64,000 bases of DNA from Pseudogulbenkiania subflava DSM 22618 (GTDB lineage Bacteria > Pseudomonadota > Gammaproteobacteria > Burkholderiales > Chromobacteriaceae): assembly GCF_900177275.1 (NCBI RefSeq), contig NZ_FXAG01000004.1, forward strand, positions 62,001 to 126,000, read 5' to 3'. Below the pieces are notes generated by a model, which ran no database searches, was not told where the DNA came from, and saw only the letters and a program-made list of their open reading frames with translations. The position numbers were made by a program, and so were the translations under genes. This document shows, in pieces, positions 53,199 to 63,547 of this stretch (positions within the stretch are counted from its first letter, which is position 1; each line of letters opens with the position of its first letter).

Positions 53199-55109
53199 CT
53201 ACAACTCCTGCACAGGTTGAATCGTCTCGGTGAGCAGCACGGCGTTGAATTCGCCGACCAGCTGCCGCACCACGGGATCGTTTTCGAGATTGACGCGCGC
53301 CGCCGCCAGCTGTTCCTGGCGGAAACGCGCCTCGCGCATCGCCGGGGTTTCCATCCCCAGCTCCTCCACGCTGACCGACAGCTCCGGCGCCTGGCCGAAG
53401 CGTTCGGCCAACGCGGCCTTGAGTTTTTCCTGGTAATCGCGCGTGGCGAGGTGGCGGAAGCTCTCCGGCACCGCCAACTGCAAGCGCCGTCCATCCCAGG
53501 ATTTGAGCACCGCGTTATGCGCCAGCATGCGGCTGGCCCCCATGCGCGCGCCCAGCTCGGCCACCAGGGCCGCCCAATCGCCATCGAAGACGTAGGGCTC
53601 GGCGGCGGCAGGCGCTGCAACCGGCTCCGGCCACGCCTCGGCATCGCTATCGCCCGCGCTCACCCCCGCCTGCCAGGCTTCGGCGGCGACATCGCCGGCG
53701 TCGTCGGGAGCATCCTCCCACGGCGCCAGTTCGACCGACGGCGGCGTGGGAGGCTCGGACTGAGTGGCGGGAGCCGGGGCCGCCGGCACCGGCACCGGCA
53801 CGGATTCGACGCGCGCCGGCTCGGGGTCGGGGTCGGCTGGGGTGGACTCGTCCGGCGTGGCGGGCGCACTGCGCGCCGCACCGTTGCGGCCGGACAGGCG
53901 CGCCAGCAAGGCCTTGGCAGCGGAAGCCCCCTCCACCGACGGCTCACTCGGCGCGGCCGGCCGGCTTGCCGGCTCGGGACGGCTCGCCGCCGCACGCGGT
54001 GCCGGCGTGCTGTCGCCCGGCGCATTCAACGGATGAAACGCCAGCATGCGCAGCAGCGTCATGGTGAAACCGGCGTGTTCGTCCGGCGCCAGGGCCAGGT
54101 CCTTGCGGCCATGGATGGCGATCTGGTAGTAGAGCTGCACGTCTTCCGGCGCGATCAGTTGCGCCAGTGCCAGCACCGCCTCGGCGTCGGGATCGTCGCC
54201 GGTGATGGCGGCCGGCACCGTCTGCGCCAGCGCGATCTGCTGCAACAGCAGGGCCAGTTCGCCCAGTGCGCTGTCGAAACCGACGCCGCGCTCGGCCAAG
54301 GCCTTGGCCTCCTCGATCAGGCGTGGGCCGTCGGCCTCGGCCAGGGCTTCCAACAGGGTATAGAGGTAGGCACGGTCGACCGCGCCCAGCATGGCGCGCA
54401 CCCCGCCCTCCTCGACCTTGCCAACGCCGTAGGCGATGGCCTGGTCGAGCAGCGACAGCGCGTCGCGCATCGAGCCGGCGGCGGCGCGCCCGAGCAGCGC
54501 CAGGGCCGGCGCCTCGTAGCTCACCTGCTCCATGTCGAGCACGCGTGCCAGGTGGCCCGCCACCTGCTGCGGCGTCATGTTGCGCAGCGAGAACTGCAAA
54601 CAGCGGCTCAACACCGTCACCGGCACCTTCTGCGGGTCGGTGGTGGCGAGGATGAACTTGACGTGGGCCGGCGGCTCTTCCAGCGTCTTCAACATGGCGT
54701 TGAAGGCGCTCTTGGAGAGCATGTGCACCTCGTCGATGATGTACACCTTGTAGCGCCCCGAGGTCGGCGCGTACTGGGCGTTTTCCAGCACTTCGCGGAT
54801 GTTGTCGATGCCGGTATTGGATGCGGCGTCGATCTCCAGCAGGTCGACGAAGCGGCCGGCGTCGATCTGGCGACAGGCGGAGCACTCGCCACACGGCTCG
54901 GCACCGACGCCGGCCTCGCAGTTGAGGCTCTTGGCCAGAATCCGGGCGATGGTGGTCTTGCCCACGCCGCGCGTGCCGGTCAGCAGGTAGGCGTGATGCA
55001 GCCGCTCACCGGCCAGGGCGTTGGTCAGGGCGCGCACCACGTGCTCCTGACCGACCAGGTCGGCAAAGCGTTTCGGGCGCCATTTGCGGGCAAGCACTTG
55101 ATAAGTCAT
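53199..55109 (-). CDS. dnaX: DNA polymerase III subunits gamma/tau
   Basis: Clamp-loader ATPase. The 636 residues have Walker A LTGTRGVGKTTIARIL (about 43-58), a zinc module CEAGVGAEPCGECSAC, Walker B YIIDEVHMLS and the SRC-type sensor LSRCLQFSL. An Ala/Pro/Glu-rich linker (about 365-500) and a tau-specific C-terminal domain follow. I saw no E. coli-type A6G slippery heptamer, so a programmed-frameshift gamma product is not evident. ATG 55109 (MTYQVLARKWRP) is the conserved start. It is followed by ybaB after three bases. Confidence 0.96.
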   Translation of the reverse strand: MTYQVLARKWRPKRFADLVGQEHVVRALTNALAGERLHHAYLLTGTRGVGKTTIARILAKSLNCEAGVGAEPCGECSACRQIDAGRFVDLLEIDAASNTGIDNIREVLENAQYAPTSGRYKVYIIDEVHMLSKSAFNAMLKTLEEPPAHVKFILATTDPQKVPVTVLSRCLQFSLRNMTPQQVAGHLARVLDMEQVSYEAPALALLGRAAAGSMRDALSLLDQAIAYGVGKVEEGGVRAMLGAVDRAYLYTLLEALAEADGPRLIEEAKALAERGVGFDSALGELALLLQQIALAQTVPAAITGDDPDAEAVLALAQLIAPEDVQLYYQIAIHGRKDLALAPDEHAGFTMTLLRMLAFHPLNAPGDSTPAPRAAASRPEPASRPAAPSEPSVEGASAAKALLARLSGRNGAARSAPATPDESTPADPDPEPARVESVPVPVPAAPAPATQSEPPTPPSVELAPWEDAPDDAGDVAAEAWQAGVSAGDSDAEAWPEPVAAPAAAEPYVFDGDWAALVAELGARMGASRMLAHNAVLKSWDGRRLQLAVPESFRHLATRDYQEKLKAALAERFGQAPELSVSVEELGMETPAMREARFRQEQLAAARVNLENDPVVRQLVGEFNAVLLTETIQPVQEL

Positions 55110-55168
55110 GGTGGCGGATTCTAATTCCAATTGGCAGGCAAGGCGACCCTTTTCGTCGCTGCCCGACG

Positions 55169-56200
55169 TCACGGCGCCGGTGTCGAAACCGGCTGCTGGC
55201 TGAGGAACTGCTGCGCCAGATAACGCTCGCGGATGGCGGCTGCCACCTCCTGCGCCGCTTTGGCGTACAGGGTGCTCTTGTTGTAGCGGGTGATGACGTA
55301 GAAGTTGTTCAGGCCGAGCCAGTATTCGGTCACGCCGGGCGCGGTTTCCAGTGGTACCAGCACCGCCGGCACCTGGTCGCCCACCGGCGCCTCCGGCTGA
55401 ACCCCCATCTGCTTCAGCTCGCCCACGGTATAGTGCAGGTTGAACTTGTCGGCCACCAGCTGATCGACCTGCGCCCCCGGCTGCACGCTGGCCGGCAGGA
55501 TGACGTCATCGCCGTGGCGCCAGCCGTGCAGCTGGAAGTAATGCGCCACGCTGCCGATCACGTCCGGCACGCTGCCCCAGATGTCGCGATGGCCGTCGCC
55601 GTCGAAGTCCACCGCCCACTTGCGGTAGCTCGACGGCATGAACTGCGGCCAGCCCATGGCGCCGGCGTAGGAGCCTTTCAAGAGCAGCGGATTCTTGCCC
55701 TCTTCCTTGGCCAGGCGCAGGAACTCGGTGAGTTCGCCGCGGAAATACTCGGCGCGGCGCGGGTAGTCGAAACCGATGGTCGACAGGGCATCCACCACGC
55801 GGAAACTGCCGGTGCTGCGGCCATAACCGGTCTCGATGCCGATGATCGCCACCACCACCTCCGGCGCCACGCCGTAGGTCGCCTCGGCCCGTTCCAGCGT
55901 AGCGGCATTCTCCTTCCAGAACGCGGCGCCGCCATCGATCAGGCGGTCGTTGAAAAACGCCGGCCGGAACTGGTACCACGGCCGCGAGGTGGACGGGCGG
56001 TCGAGTATCTGCAGGATGTTGGGCTTGGTTTCGACGTTGGCGAACACCGCCTCCAGCTCGGGGCGGTCGAACTGGCCGCTGGCCACCTGTTCGTCGATAT
56101 AGCGTTGCACGTCGGCCCGGGCGAGAAACGCCGCGTCGGCCAGCGCCAGCGAGCTGGTCAGGGCGAGCGTGGCGGCAGCCAGGCAGGTAAGGAGTTTCAT
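55169..56200 (-). CDS. mltB: lytic murein transglycosylase B
   Basis: Cleaves peptidoglycan between MurNAc and GlcNAc with anhydro-ring formation. The precursor is 343 residues with a Sec signal (MKLLTCLAAATLALTSSLALA) and no lipobox cysteine, so it is a soluble periplasmic form. The catalytic glutamate is in AIIGIETGYGRSTG, with SYAGAMGWPQFMPSSYRKWA and VDFDGDGHRDIWGS. ATG 56200 fits the signal peptide; ATG 56221 (MSYRNALMKLL) is an alternative. It lies between hrcA and dnaX on the same strand. Confidence 0.92.
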   Translation of the reverse strand: MKLLTCLAAATLALTSSLALADAAFLARADVQRYIDEQVASGQFDRPELEAVFANVETKPNILQILDRPSTSRPWYQFRPAFFNDRLIDGGAAFWKENAATLERAEATYGVAPEVVVAIIGIETGYGRSTGSFRVVDALSTIGFDYPRRAEYFRGELTEFLRLAKEEGKNPLLLKGSYAGAMGWPQFMPSSYRKWAVDFDGDGHRDIWGSVPDVIGSVAHYFQLHGWRHGDDVILPASVQPGAQVDQLVADKFNLHYTVGELKQMGVQPEAPVGDQVPAVLVPLETAPGVTEYWLGLNNFYVITRYNKSTLYAKAAQEVAAAIRERYLAQQFLSQQPVSTPAP

Positions 56201-56249
56201 CAGGGCGTTCCGGTAAGACATCCGCCGGCACCACGCCGACCGACTGGGT

Positions 56250-57278
56250 TTATTGATAGGATAGCGCGCTCGACACCAGGCGCGAGGTAATGTCCACGAT
56301 GGGAATGACGCGCTCGTAGGCCATGCGGGTCGGGCCCACCACGCCGAGCGTGCCCACCACCTGGCCGTTGATGCAGTAAGGCGCGGTGACGATCGAGCAC
56401 TCGCCCAGCGTCACCACCCCCGACTCCTCGCCGATGAAAATATTGACCCCCTGCGCGTTGCGGCTCTGGTTGAGCAGCTCCAGCAGCTCGGTCTTGCGCT
56501 CGAAGGTCTCGAACAGCTCGCGCAGCCGCGTCAGGTCGTCGGAGAGATCGCTGACGTTGAGCAGGTTGGTGCCGCCGGCGATCACCACCGAGGCCGGCAC
56601 ATCGCTCATCGCACTCTGGCCGAAGCGGATCGCCGCCGCCATCAGTTCGGTGATATCCCCCTTGAGCTGGTGCAGCTCGCTCTCCATACGCTGCGCGATG
56701 CTGGACAAGCCCTGACCGGCGTAGTGCTGGTTGAGGAAGTTGGCGGCCTCGATCAACTCGGTCGGCGAGTAGTCGCGCGACGGATTGAGCAGGTGATTCT
56801 GCACGTCGCCGTCCATGGTCACCAGGATCAGCAGGATGCGCCGCTCCGACAGGCGCAGGAACTCGACCTGGCGGAACGCCACGTCGAGGCGCTGCGGGGT
56901 GATCACCACGCCGGCGAAATGGGTGAGATCGGACAGCAGCAACGAGGCCGACTGGGCGATGCGCTGCGGGCTGTCCGGCTGCAGGCTGTGCTCGAGCTCG
57001 TGCAGCGTGCCCTCTTCCAGCGGCCGGATGGTCAGCATCCGGTCGACGAACAGACGGTAGCCCTTGGCGGTCGGCACGCGGCCGGCCGAGGTGTGCGGCG
57101 ACGCGATCAGCCCCATCTCTTCGAGATCGGCCAGCACGTTGCGAATCGAGGCCGGGGACAAATCCAGCCCCGCCACCATGGCCAGCGTGCGCGAACCGAC
57201 CGGCTGCCCGTCGGCGATGTAGCGCTCGACCAGAGCTTTCAGCAGGCGTTGCGCGCGTTCGTTCAGCATGCCAATCAT
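56250..57278 (-). CDS. hrcA: heat-inducible transcription repressor HrcA
   Basis: Repressor of groE/dnaK-type operons through CIRCE elements. The 342 residues have a winged helix ([58 protein letters not shown]) and the GAF-like core. ATG 57278 has GGGGGA about 8 bases upstream; ATG 57269 is also possible. I see no CIRCE (TTAGCACTC-N9-GAGTGCTAA) in front of it. It is divergent from recA. Confidence 0.95.
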   Translation of the reverse strand: MIGMLNERAQRLLKALVERYIADGQPVGSRTLAMVAGLDLSPASIRNVLADLEEMGLIASPHTSAGRVPTAKGYRLFVDRMLTIRPLEEGTLHELEHSLQPDSPQRIAQSASLLLSDLTHFAGVVITPQRLDVAFRQVEFLRLSERRILLILVTMDGDVQNHLLNPSRDYSPTELIEAANFLNQHYAGQGLSSIAQRMESELHQLKGDITELMAAAIRFGQSAMSDVPASVVIAGGTNLLNVSDLSDDLTRLRELFETFERKTELLELLNQSRNAQGVNIFIGEESGVVTLGECSIVTAPYCINGQVVGTLGVVGPTRMAYERVIPIVDITSRLVSSALSYQ

Positions 57279-57375
57279 TTTACACGTCCCCCGTGGAGTG
57301 AGAAGTGGCTGCATTCCCCGGCATTTCAAGCGCCTCCCGGCAGATCGCGTTTGGCCGGCGCGCGCATGCGCGCGT

Positions 57376-57403
57376 TTGAGCGCCATGGGCTTTGTGCGAT
57401 AAT
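57376..57403 (+). promoter_or_regulatory. recA promoter, without LexA box
   Basis: TTGAGC (57376-57381), a 16-base spacer, GATAAT (57398-57403), 40 bases before the recA ATG. No CTG-N10-CAG LexA-type site is visible between hrcA and recA. Confidence 0.65.
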
Positions 57404-57443
57404 CCGGCGGTACGTTTTATCAAACCCGATTTTTGGAGACAGC

Positions 57444-58499
57444 ATGGCGGAGCGTTCCGAAGACAAGAGCAAGGCCCTGGCCGCGGCCCTTGCCCAGATT
57501 GAGAAGCAGTTCGGCAAGGGCTCGATCATGCGCATGAGCGACAACCAGATCACCGAGAACCTGCAGGTGATCAGCACCGGCTCGCTCGGTCTCGATCTGG
57601 CGCTGGGCGTGGGCGGTCTGCCGCGCGGCCGCGTGGTGGAAATCTACGGCCCGGAATCGTCTGGCAAGACCACGCTGTGTCTGCAGGTAGTGGCTGAAGC
57701 TCAGAAGCTGGGCGGCACCTGCGCCTACATCGATGCCGAAAACGCGCTCGACCCGACCTACGCCCAGAAGCTCGGCGTCAACGTCGAAGACCTGCTGATC
57801 TCGCAGCCGGATACCGGTGAACAGGCGCTGGAAATCTGTGACATGCTGGTGCGCTCCAGCGGCGTCGACGTGATCGTGGTCGACTCGGTGGCGGCGCTGG
57901 TGCCGAAGGCCGAAATCGAAGGCGAAATGGGCGACAACCACGTCGGCCTGCACGCCCGCCTGATGAGCCAGGCGCTGCGCAAGCTGACCGGCAACATCAA
58001 GCGCACCAACACCCTGGTGATCTTCATCAACCAGATCCGCATGAAGATCGGCGTGATGTTCGGCAGCCCGGAAACCACCACCGGCGGCAACGCGCTGAAG
58101 TTCTACGCCTCGGTGCGCCTCGACATCCGCCGTATCGGCGGCATCAAGAAGGGCGAGGAAATCATCGGCAACGAGACCCGCGTCAAAGTGGTCAAAAACA
58201 AGGTGTCGCCGCCGTTCCGCCAGGCCGGCTTCGACATCCTGTACGGCGAAGGCATCTCGCGCGAGGGCGAAATCGTCGAGCTGGGCGTGGAGCACGGCTT
58301 CATCGAGAAATCCGGCGCCTGGTACAGCTACAACGGCCAGAAGATCGGCCAGGGCAAGGACAACACCCGTCTGTGGCTGAAGGACAACCCGGCCATCGCG
58401 CGCGAGGTCGAAGGCAAGATCCGTGAAGCGGTCGGCATCAATGTCGCCATCACCGAAGGCCAGCCGGAAGAGGAAGAGCTGGCTGACGACATGTTCTGA
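57444..58499 (+). CDS. recA: recombinase RecA
   Basis: Strand-exchange ATPase. The 351 residues have Walker [14 protein letters not shown] (about 69-81), [20 protein letters not shown], loop L2 [20 protein letters not shown] and an acidic tail ([14 protein letters not shown]). ATG 57444 ([20 protein letters not shown]) has GGAG 6 bases upstream. recX follows by 8 bases. Confidence 0.98.
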   Translation: MAERSEDKSKALAAALAQIEKQFGKGSIMRMSDNQITENLQVISTGSLGLDLALGVGGLPRGRVVEIYGPESSGKTTLCLQVVAEAQKLGGTCAYIDAENALDPTYAQKLGVNVEDLLISQPDTGEQALEICDMLVRSSGVDVIVVDSVAALVPKAEIEGEMGDNHVGLHARLMSQALRKLTGNIKRTNTLVIFINQIRMKIGVMFGSPETTTGGNALKFYASVRLDIRRIGGIKKGEEIIGNETRVKVVKNKVSPPFRQAGFDILYGEGISREGEIVELGVEHGFIEKSGAWYSYNGQKIGQGKDNTRLWLKDNPAIAREVEGKIREAVGINVAITEGQPEEEELADDMF

Positions 58500-58507
58500 T
58501 CCGGCGC

Positions 58508-58963
58508 ATGACGAAAAGCCTGAAAGCGCGGGCCGTCGACCTCCTCTCCCGGCGCGAATATTCGCGCCGGGAACTGGAGCGGCGGCTCGCGCCGTTTGCC
58601 GAGAGCGCGGAACAGTTGGCCTCCCTGCTCGACGAGCTGGCGGCCAACGGCTGGCAATCCGATCGCCGTTTTGCCGAGCAGTTTGCCGACGTCAAGGGCC
58701 GCAAGTACGGTAGCCGCCGCATCGCCCAGGCGATGCGCGAAAAAGGACTGGACCGGGACGCGATCGAAACGGCGCTGGCGCAGCAGGACGACACGGCCGT
58801 GGCGCTCTCGCTGTGGCAGCGCAAGTTTGGCGTCCCGCCCGCCACGCCCCAGGACAAGATGAAGCAAATGCGGTTTCTCGCCACGCGCGGCTTCCCGATG
58901 GACGTGATCCGCCGGGTGCTGCAAGGCGCGGTGGACGAGGACTTTACCGACGCAGAGGATTAG
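58508..58963 (+). CDS. recX: regulatory protein RecX
   Basis: Inhibitor of RecA filaments. The 151 residues are built of three-helix repeats: ARAVDLLSRREYSRRELERR, WQSDRRFAEQFADVKGRKYG and FGVPPATPQDKMKQMRFLATRG, split here as family blocks. ATG 58508 lies 8 bases after recA, so they are co-transcribed. Confidence 0.93.
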   Translation: MTKSLKARAVDLLSRREYSRRELERRLAPFAESAEQLASLLDELAANGWQSDRRFAEQFADVKGRKYGSRRIAQAMREKGLDRDAIETALAQQDDTAVALSLWQRKFGVPPATPQDKMKQMRFLATRGFPMDVIRRVLQGAVDEDFTDAED

Positions 58964-58967
58964 GGCG

Positions 58968-59426
58968 ATGCCAATCAAGACCATCGACAGCCGTATCGAC
59001 ATCCAGGCCAGCCCCGACCAGGTCTGGCAGGTGCTCACCGACTGGCCCAGCTATCCGTACTGGAACCCGTTCATCGTTGGCCTGCACGGCAAGCTGCAGC
59101 GCGGTGCGCGGCTGTGCGTCACGGTACATCCGCCGCAGGCGCGACGCATGACCTTCCGCCCCACCCTGATCGAGCTCGAGCCGGGTCTCAAGCTGGTCTG
59201 GCGCGGCACCTTGCTGGCCCAGCCGCTGTTTTGCGGCGTGCACGCCTTCGAACTGGAGACGCTGGATGCCGGCACCACCCGGCTGCACCAGCGCGAGACC
59301 TTCCAGGGCCTGTTGACCCCGCTGTTTTCCGAAACCCTGCTCAACCACACCCGAAACGGCTTCGTCGACATGAACGAAGCCGTCAAGAAGCGGGCCGAAA
59401 CCCTTGCCAGCACCGGGACGGCTTGA
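58968..59426 (+). CDS. SRPBCC (START-like) domain protein
   Basis: A single-domain helix-grip protein of 152 residues with [20 protein letters not shown] at the N-terminus, then alternating strands and a long C-terminal helix ([19 protein letters not shown]). This is the polyketide cyclase/dehydrase-like SRPBCC fold, which binds hydrophobic ligands; no function can be assigned. It starts four bases after recX, within the same apparent operon, 80 bases before alaS. Confidence 0.8.
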   Translation: MPIKTIDSRIDIQASPDQVWQVLTDWPSYPYWNPFIVGLHGKLQRGARLCVTVHPPQARRMTFRPTLIELEPGLKLVWRGTLLAQPLFCGVHAFELETLDAGTTRLHQRETFQGLLTPLFSETLLNHTRNGFVDMNEAVKKRAETLASTGTA

Positions 59427-59506
59427 CACAATCGAGCCATGCTCGATGTAGTGCGCCGCAACAACCCGGTTGGCGGCCCGTCTTAGACCCTGACGAAACA
59501 ACATTT

Positions 59507-62140
59507 ATGAAAACCTCTGAAATTCGCCAGAAGTTTCTGGACTTTTTTGCCTCCAAGGGCCATCAGGTCGTGCCCTCCAGCAGCCTGATCCCCGGCAACG
59601 ACCCGACCCTGATGTTCACCGTGGCCGGCATGGTCCAGTTCAAGGACGTGTTCCTCGGCTTCGAGAAGCGCGACTACACCCGCGCCACCACCAGCCAGAA
59701 ATGTCTGCGTGCCGGCGGCAAGCACAACGATCTGGAGAACGTCGGCTATACCGCGCGCCACCATACCTTCTTCGAGATGCTGGGTAACTTCAGCTTCGGC
59801 GACTACTTCAAGCACGACGCTATCACCTACGCCTGGGAGTTCCTGACCGGCGAGCAGTGGCTGGCCCTGCCGAAGGAAAAGCTGATGGTCACGGTGTACG
59901 CCAGCGATGACGAGGCCTTCGACATCTGGCACAAGACCGTCGGCCTGCCGGTAGAAAAGATCGTGCGCATCGGCGACAACAAGGGGGCGGCGTACGCCTC
60001 CGACAACTTCTGGACCATGGGCGATACCGGCCCGTGCGGCCCGTGTACCGAGATTTTCTATGACCACGGCGAGGAAGTCGCCGGCGGCCCTCCGGGCAGC
60101 CCGGACGAGGACGGCGACCGCTTCATGGAAATCTGGAACAACGTGTTCATGCAGTTCAATCGTGACGAGACCGGCACGTTGCACCCGCTGCCGAAGCCGT
60201 CGGTGGATACCGGCATGGGCCTGGAACGTCTGTCCACCGTGCTGCAACATGTGAAGTCCAACTACGAAACCGACGCCCTGGCCTGCCTGGTGCGCGCCGC
60301 CGCGCGTGAGACCGGCGTCGAGTACAGCCAGAGCGTGCCGTCGCTGAAGGTGATCGCCGACCACATCCGCGCCTGCAGCTTCATGATCGCCGACGGCATC
60401 CTGCCGTCCAACGAAGGCCGCGGCTACGTGCTGCGCCGCATTGCCCGCCGCGCCATCCGTCACGGCTACAAGCTGGGTCAGAAGGGCCTGTTCTTCCACA
60501 AGATCGTGGCCGACCTGGTGGAAGAAATGGGCGGCGCCTACCCGGAACTGCGCCAGCAGCAGGCCTACATCGAAGACAACCTGCGCGCCGAGGAAATCCG
60601 CTTCGCCGAGACGCTGGAACACGGCATGGCGCTGGTGGATGCCGCGCTGCAGGGGGGCAAGACCCGCATGGACGGCGCCACCATCTTCAAGCTGTACGAC
60701 ACCTTCGGCTTCCCGGTTGACCTGACCGCGGACATCTGCCGCGAGCGTAATATCGAAGTGGACATGGACGGCTTCGAGCGCGAGATGAACGCCCAGCGTG
60801 AACGCGCGCGTGCCGCCTCCAGCTTCAAGATGACCGGCAACCTCGAGTATGCCGGTGCCGACACCCGCTTCCATGGCTACGAAACCGCCAGCGTCGACGC
60901 CAAGGTGCTGGCGCTGTTCAAGGGCAGCACCCCGGTCGAGCAGTTGGCCGAAGGCGACGAAGGCGTGGTGGTGCTGGACGACACCGCGTTCTACGCCGAG
61001 GGCGGCGGCCAAGTCGGCGACTGCGGCGAGATTTCGGTGAGCGGCGGCGTCGGCGCGCTGTTCGACGTGACCGACACCCAGAAGATCAAGGCCGCCACCT
61101 TCGGCCACAGCGGCCGCGTGGTGCGCGGTGCGCTGCACGTCGGCGACACGGTGCAGGCCACCATCGACCTGCACAAGCGTCTTGCCACCGCGCGCAACCA
61201 CTCCGCCACCCACCTGCTGCACGCGGCCTTGCGTCACGTGCTGGGCAGCCACGTGGCGCAGAAGGGTTCGCTGGTGAACGCCGAGCGCACCCGCTTCGAC
61301 TTCGCCCACGGCGAGCCGGTGTCGGCGGCGCAGATCGCCGAGATCGAACGCGTGGTGAACCGCATCGTGCTGCACAACGTCGAGGTATCGGCCAACGTAA
61401 TGGCCTACGACGACGCCATCCGCGCCGGTGCCATCGCGCTGTTCGGCGAGAAGTACGGCGACGAGGTGCGCGTGCTGAAGATGGGCGAATTCTCCACCGA
61501 ACTGTGCGGCGGCACCCACGTCAAGCGCACCGGCGACATCGGCTTCTTCAAGATCGTGGCGGAAGGCGGCGTGGCCGCCGGCGTGCGCCGCATCGAGGCG
61601 GTGACCGGTGAAGGCGCCGTGGCCTACGCCCAGCAGCAGGAAAGCCTGCTGAAGGAAGCGGCCGGCGCGCTGAAGGCGCAGAGCAGCGAGGAAGTGGTCA
61701 GCCGCATCGGCAGCCTGCAGGACAACCTGAAGACGCTGGAGAAGGAGCTGTCGCGCCTCAAGGCCAAGCTGGCCGCCTCGGCCGGCGACACCCTGGCCGA
61801 CAGCGCCGTCGAGGTCGGTGGCATCAAGGTGCTGGCCGCTGAGCTGGAAGGCGCCGACAACACCGCGCTGCGCGAGACGCTGGACAAGCTCAAGGACAAG
61901 CTCAAGTCGGCCGCCATCGTGCTGGCCGCCAAGGGCGATGGCAAGGTCTCGCTGGTGGCCGGCGTCACCGCCGACCTGACCGGCAAGATCAAGGCCGGCG
62001 AGCTGGTCAACTTCGTCGCCCAGCAGGTGGGCGGCAAGGGCGGCGGGCGTCCCGACATGGCCCAAGCCGGTGGCACCCAGCCCGAGAAGCTGGCCGAGGC
62101 ACTGGCCGGCGTCAACGCCTGGGTGAGCGGCAAGCTGTAA
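59507..62140 (+). CDS. alaS: alanine-tRNA ligase
   Basis: Charges tRNA-Ala. The 877 residues (E. coli 876) have class II catalytic motifs ([30 protein letters not shown]), the editing domain zinc ligands [12 protein letters not shown] and [13 protein letters not shown], and the C-Ala domain ([15 protein letters not shown] at the end). ATG 59507 ([14 protein letters not shown]) is the universal start; its ribosome site is weak. recA-recX-alaS is a common order. Two near-identical palindromes follow. Confidence 0.97.
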   Translation: MKTSEIRQKFLDFFASKGHQVVPSSSLIPGNDPTLMFTVAGMVQFKDVFLGFEKRDYTRATTSQKCLRAGGKHNDLENVGYTARHHTFFEMLGNFSFGDYFKHDAITYAWEFLTGEQWLALPKEKLMVTVYASDDEAFDIWHKTVGLPVEKIVRIGDNKGAAYASDNFWTMGDTGPCGPCTEIFYDHGEEVAGGPPGSPDEDGDRFMEIWNNVFMQFNRDETGTLHPLPKPSVDTGMGLERLSTVLQHVKSNYETDALACLVRAAARETGVEYSQSVPSLKVIADHIRACSFMIADGILPSNEGRGYVLRRIARRAIRHGYKLGQKGLFFHKIVADLVEEMGGAYPELRQQQAYIEDNLRAEEIRFAETLEHGMALVDAALQGGKTRMDGATIFKLYDTFGFPVDLTADICRERNIEVDMDGFEREMNAQRERARAASSFKMTGNLEYAGADTRFHGYETASVDAKVLALFKGSTPVEQLAEGDEGVVVLDDTAFYAEGGGQVGDCGEISVSGGVGALFDVTDTQKIKAATFGHSGRVVRGALHVGDTVQATIDLHKRLATARNHSATHLLHAALRHVLGSHVAQKGSLVNAERTRFDFAHGEPVSAAQIAEIERVVNRIVLHNVEVSANVMAYDDAIRAGAIALFGEKYGDEVRVLKMGEFSTELCGGTHVKRTGDIGFFKIVAEGGVAAGVRRIEAVTGEGAVAYAQQQESLLKEAAGALKAQSSEEVVSRIGSLQDNLKTLEKELSRLKAKLAASAGDTLADSAVEVGGIKVLAAELEGADNTALRETLDKLKDKLKSAAIVLAAKGDGKVSLVAGVTADLTGKIKAGELVNFVAQQVGGKGGGRPDMAQAGGTQPEKLAEALAGVNAWVSGKL

Positions 62141-62179
62141 GCCGCCCCGGAACGCGCCAAGCCGCGCAACCGGGACAGA

Positions 62180-62201
62180 GCCGCATGGAATTCCATGCGG
62201 C
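62180..62201. terminator. first of two repeated palindromes after alaS
   Basis: A perfect 22-base palindrome with arms GCCGCATGGAA/TTCCATGCGGC, followed by TTTC. The U tract is short, so termination is probably partial. The same arm recurs at 62349. Confidence 0.6.
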
Positions 62202-62348
62202 TTTCAGGCAGCCGACAAAGAACCTGTTCAGATTCTACCGGACCCGGCAAAGCCGGGCCGCTCCTGATCAGATCTTGAATCCGCAGCCTTCCTGTTTACA
62301 TGACAAACCCCTTCCGCTTCGCAAAAGGGGCTTGTCCGCGATCTCAAA

Positions 62349-62376
62349 GCCGCATGGATTTCCATGCGGCTTTTTT
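62349..62376 (+). terminator. second repeated palindrome after alaS, full terminator
   Basis: The stem GCCGCATGGA (62349-62358) with 62361-62370 and a two-base loop, then six T residues (62371-62376). It is nearly identical to the palindrome at 62180 but with a proper U tract. Other hairpins lie between them (CCCGGC/GCCGGG near 62247; CCCCTT/AAGGGG near 62308). Confidence 0.85.
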
Positions 62377-62393
62377 CATACCCGGATACCGCT

Positions 62394-62407
62394 CTTCGGC
62401 CAACCTT
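62394..62407 (-). repeat. 14-base uptake-sequence-like word, single copy
   Basis: The minus strand reads AAGGTTGGCCGAAG. It lies 18 bases after the alaS terminator and 21 bases from the eamA stop, again between convergent genes. Confidence 0.6.
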
Positions 62408-62427
62408 TCCCCGTCACGGCCGCCGGC

Positions 62428-63360
62428 TCACTTGCTGCGACCGACCACCCCCACCCCACCGATCACCAGCGCCGCGCCCAGCACCTGCAACCCTGTCAGG
62501 CTCTCGCCGAGGACGAGCCACCCCATCGCCATGGTCAGCACCGGCCCCAGCGTGCCGACCGAGGCCGCCTTGCCGGCGCCGAGCTGGCGGATCGCGACGT
62601 TGAGGCACCACACTGGCAGCACCGTGCTGAACACCCCCATGGCGAACCCGATCAGGTACACCGGCCCGGGCAGAAGCAGCGCCGTCAGCGGCGTGGTCAC
62701 GGCGAAGTGGACGAACACCGCCAGGCACGCCACCAGCGTCGCCAGCGCGGCGAAACGGGTGGCACCGATGCGGGCGATCGCCTCCCCCGAGCCCACCAGA
62801 TACAGGGCATAGCTCACGGTGCTGGCGACGACCCAGGCCAGGCCGATCAGCGCTTGGCTACCCAGCCCGGCGTCACGCAGATCCTGCATGAAAGCCAGGG
62901 CGATGCCGAGATAGGCCAGCCCGACCCCCAGCCACACCTTGGCCGGATAGCGCTTGCCCAGCCACAGTACCGAGATGAACAACACCAGCGTCGGGTAGAG
63001 AAACAGCGTCAGCCGCTCCAGCGCCGCCGAGACGTATTGCAGGCCGATGAAATCCAGCAGGCTGGAGAGGTAGTAGCCCAGCAACCCCAGCAGTGCCAGT
63101 TGCTGCCAGTCGCGCCGCTCCAGGCGGCGCGCGCCGCCGGCCACGCCGCTGCGCCACGCCATCAGCAGGAAAAACGGCAGTGCGAAGGCCATGCGCAGCA
63201 CCAGCAGGGCTTCGGCGCCGGCGCCGTAGCGATACCCCAGCTTGACGAACACCGCCTTGGCGGAAAACCCCAGCGCCGCCAGCAGGGCCATCACCACACC
63301 TTTGTTTTTCGCGAAGGCGGCACGGCCATCCAGTGGCAGCGGTTTCTGTGCTTCGATCAT
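62428..63360 (-). CDS. EamA-family (DMT superfamily) transporter
   Basis: An inner-membrane drug/metabolite exporter of 310 residues with ten hydrophobic helices in two EamA repeats: ALLAALGFSAKAVFVKLGYR ... LERLTLFLYPTLVLFISVLWLGKRY and a second half with VLPVWCLNVAIRQLGAGKAA, TLGPVLTMAMGWLVLGESL. The substrate cannot be predicted. It is divergent from a LysR-type gene, the usual arrangement for a regulated exporter. ATG 63360 begins MIEAQKPLPLDGR. Confidence 0.85.
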   Translation of the reverse strand: MIEAQKPLPLDGRAAFAKNKGVVMALLAALGFSAKAVFVKLGYRYGAGAEALLVLRMAFALPFFLLMAWRSGVAGGARRLERRDWQQLALLGLLGYYLSSLLDFIGLQYVSAALERLTLFLYPTLVLFISVLWLGKRYPAKVWLGVGLAYLGIALAFMQDLRDAGLGSQALIGLAWVVASTVSYALYLVGSGEAIARIGATRFAALATLVACLAVFVHFAVTTPLTALLLPGPVYLIGFAMGVFSTVLPVWCLNVAIRQLGAGKAASVGTLGPVLTMAMGWLVLGESLTGLQVLGAALVIGGVGVVGRSK

Positions 63361-63547
63361 GTCAGGTTCCTTGTTTTCTCCTTATTATGGCGAGAAGCAC
63401 CGACACGCCGTTATGTTCTTGGCGTAACCTGGCTTCACCAAACACGAAGGCTCAACGAGGGTTCGTGTTTCCGCGACCGGCACGCCCACTGCCGTCGCGG
63501 CTCACCGATCAATCCGCGAACCCGCCCCTGCGCGGAAACACCTCGAC

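Noticed and set aside
53199-55109. Programmed frameshift in dnaX giving a gamma subunit
   Set aside because: I saw no A-rich slippery heptamer of the E. coli type within the linker region.
59483-62065. Leftward open frame of 860 codons opposite alaS
   Set aside because: It mirrors alaS, has His/Gly/Gln-rich low-complexity composition typical of antisense GC-rich frames, and no domain resemblance.
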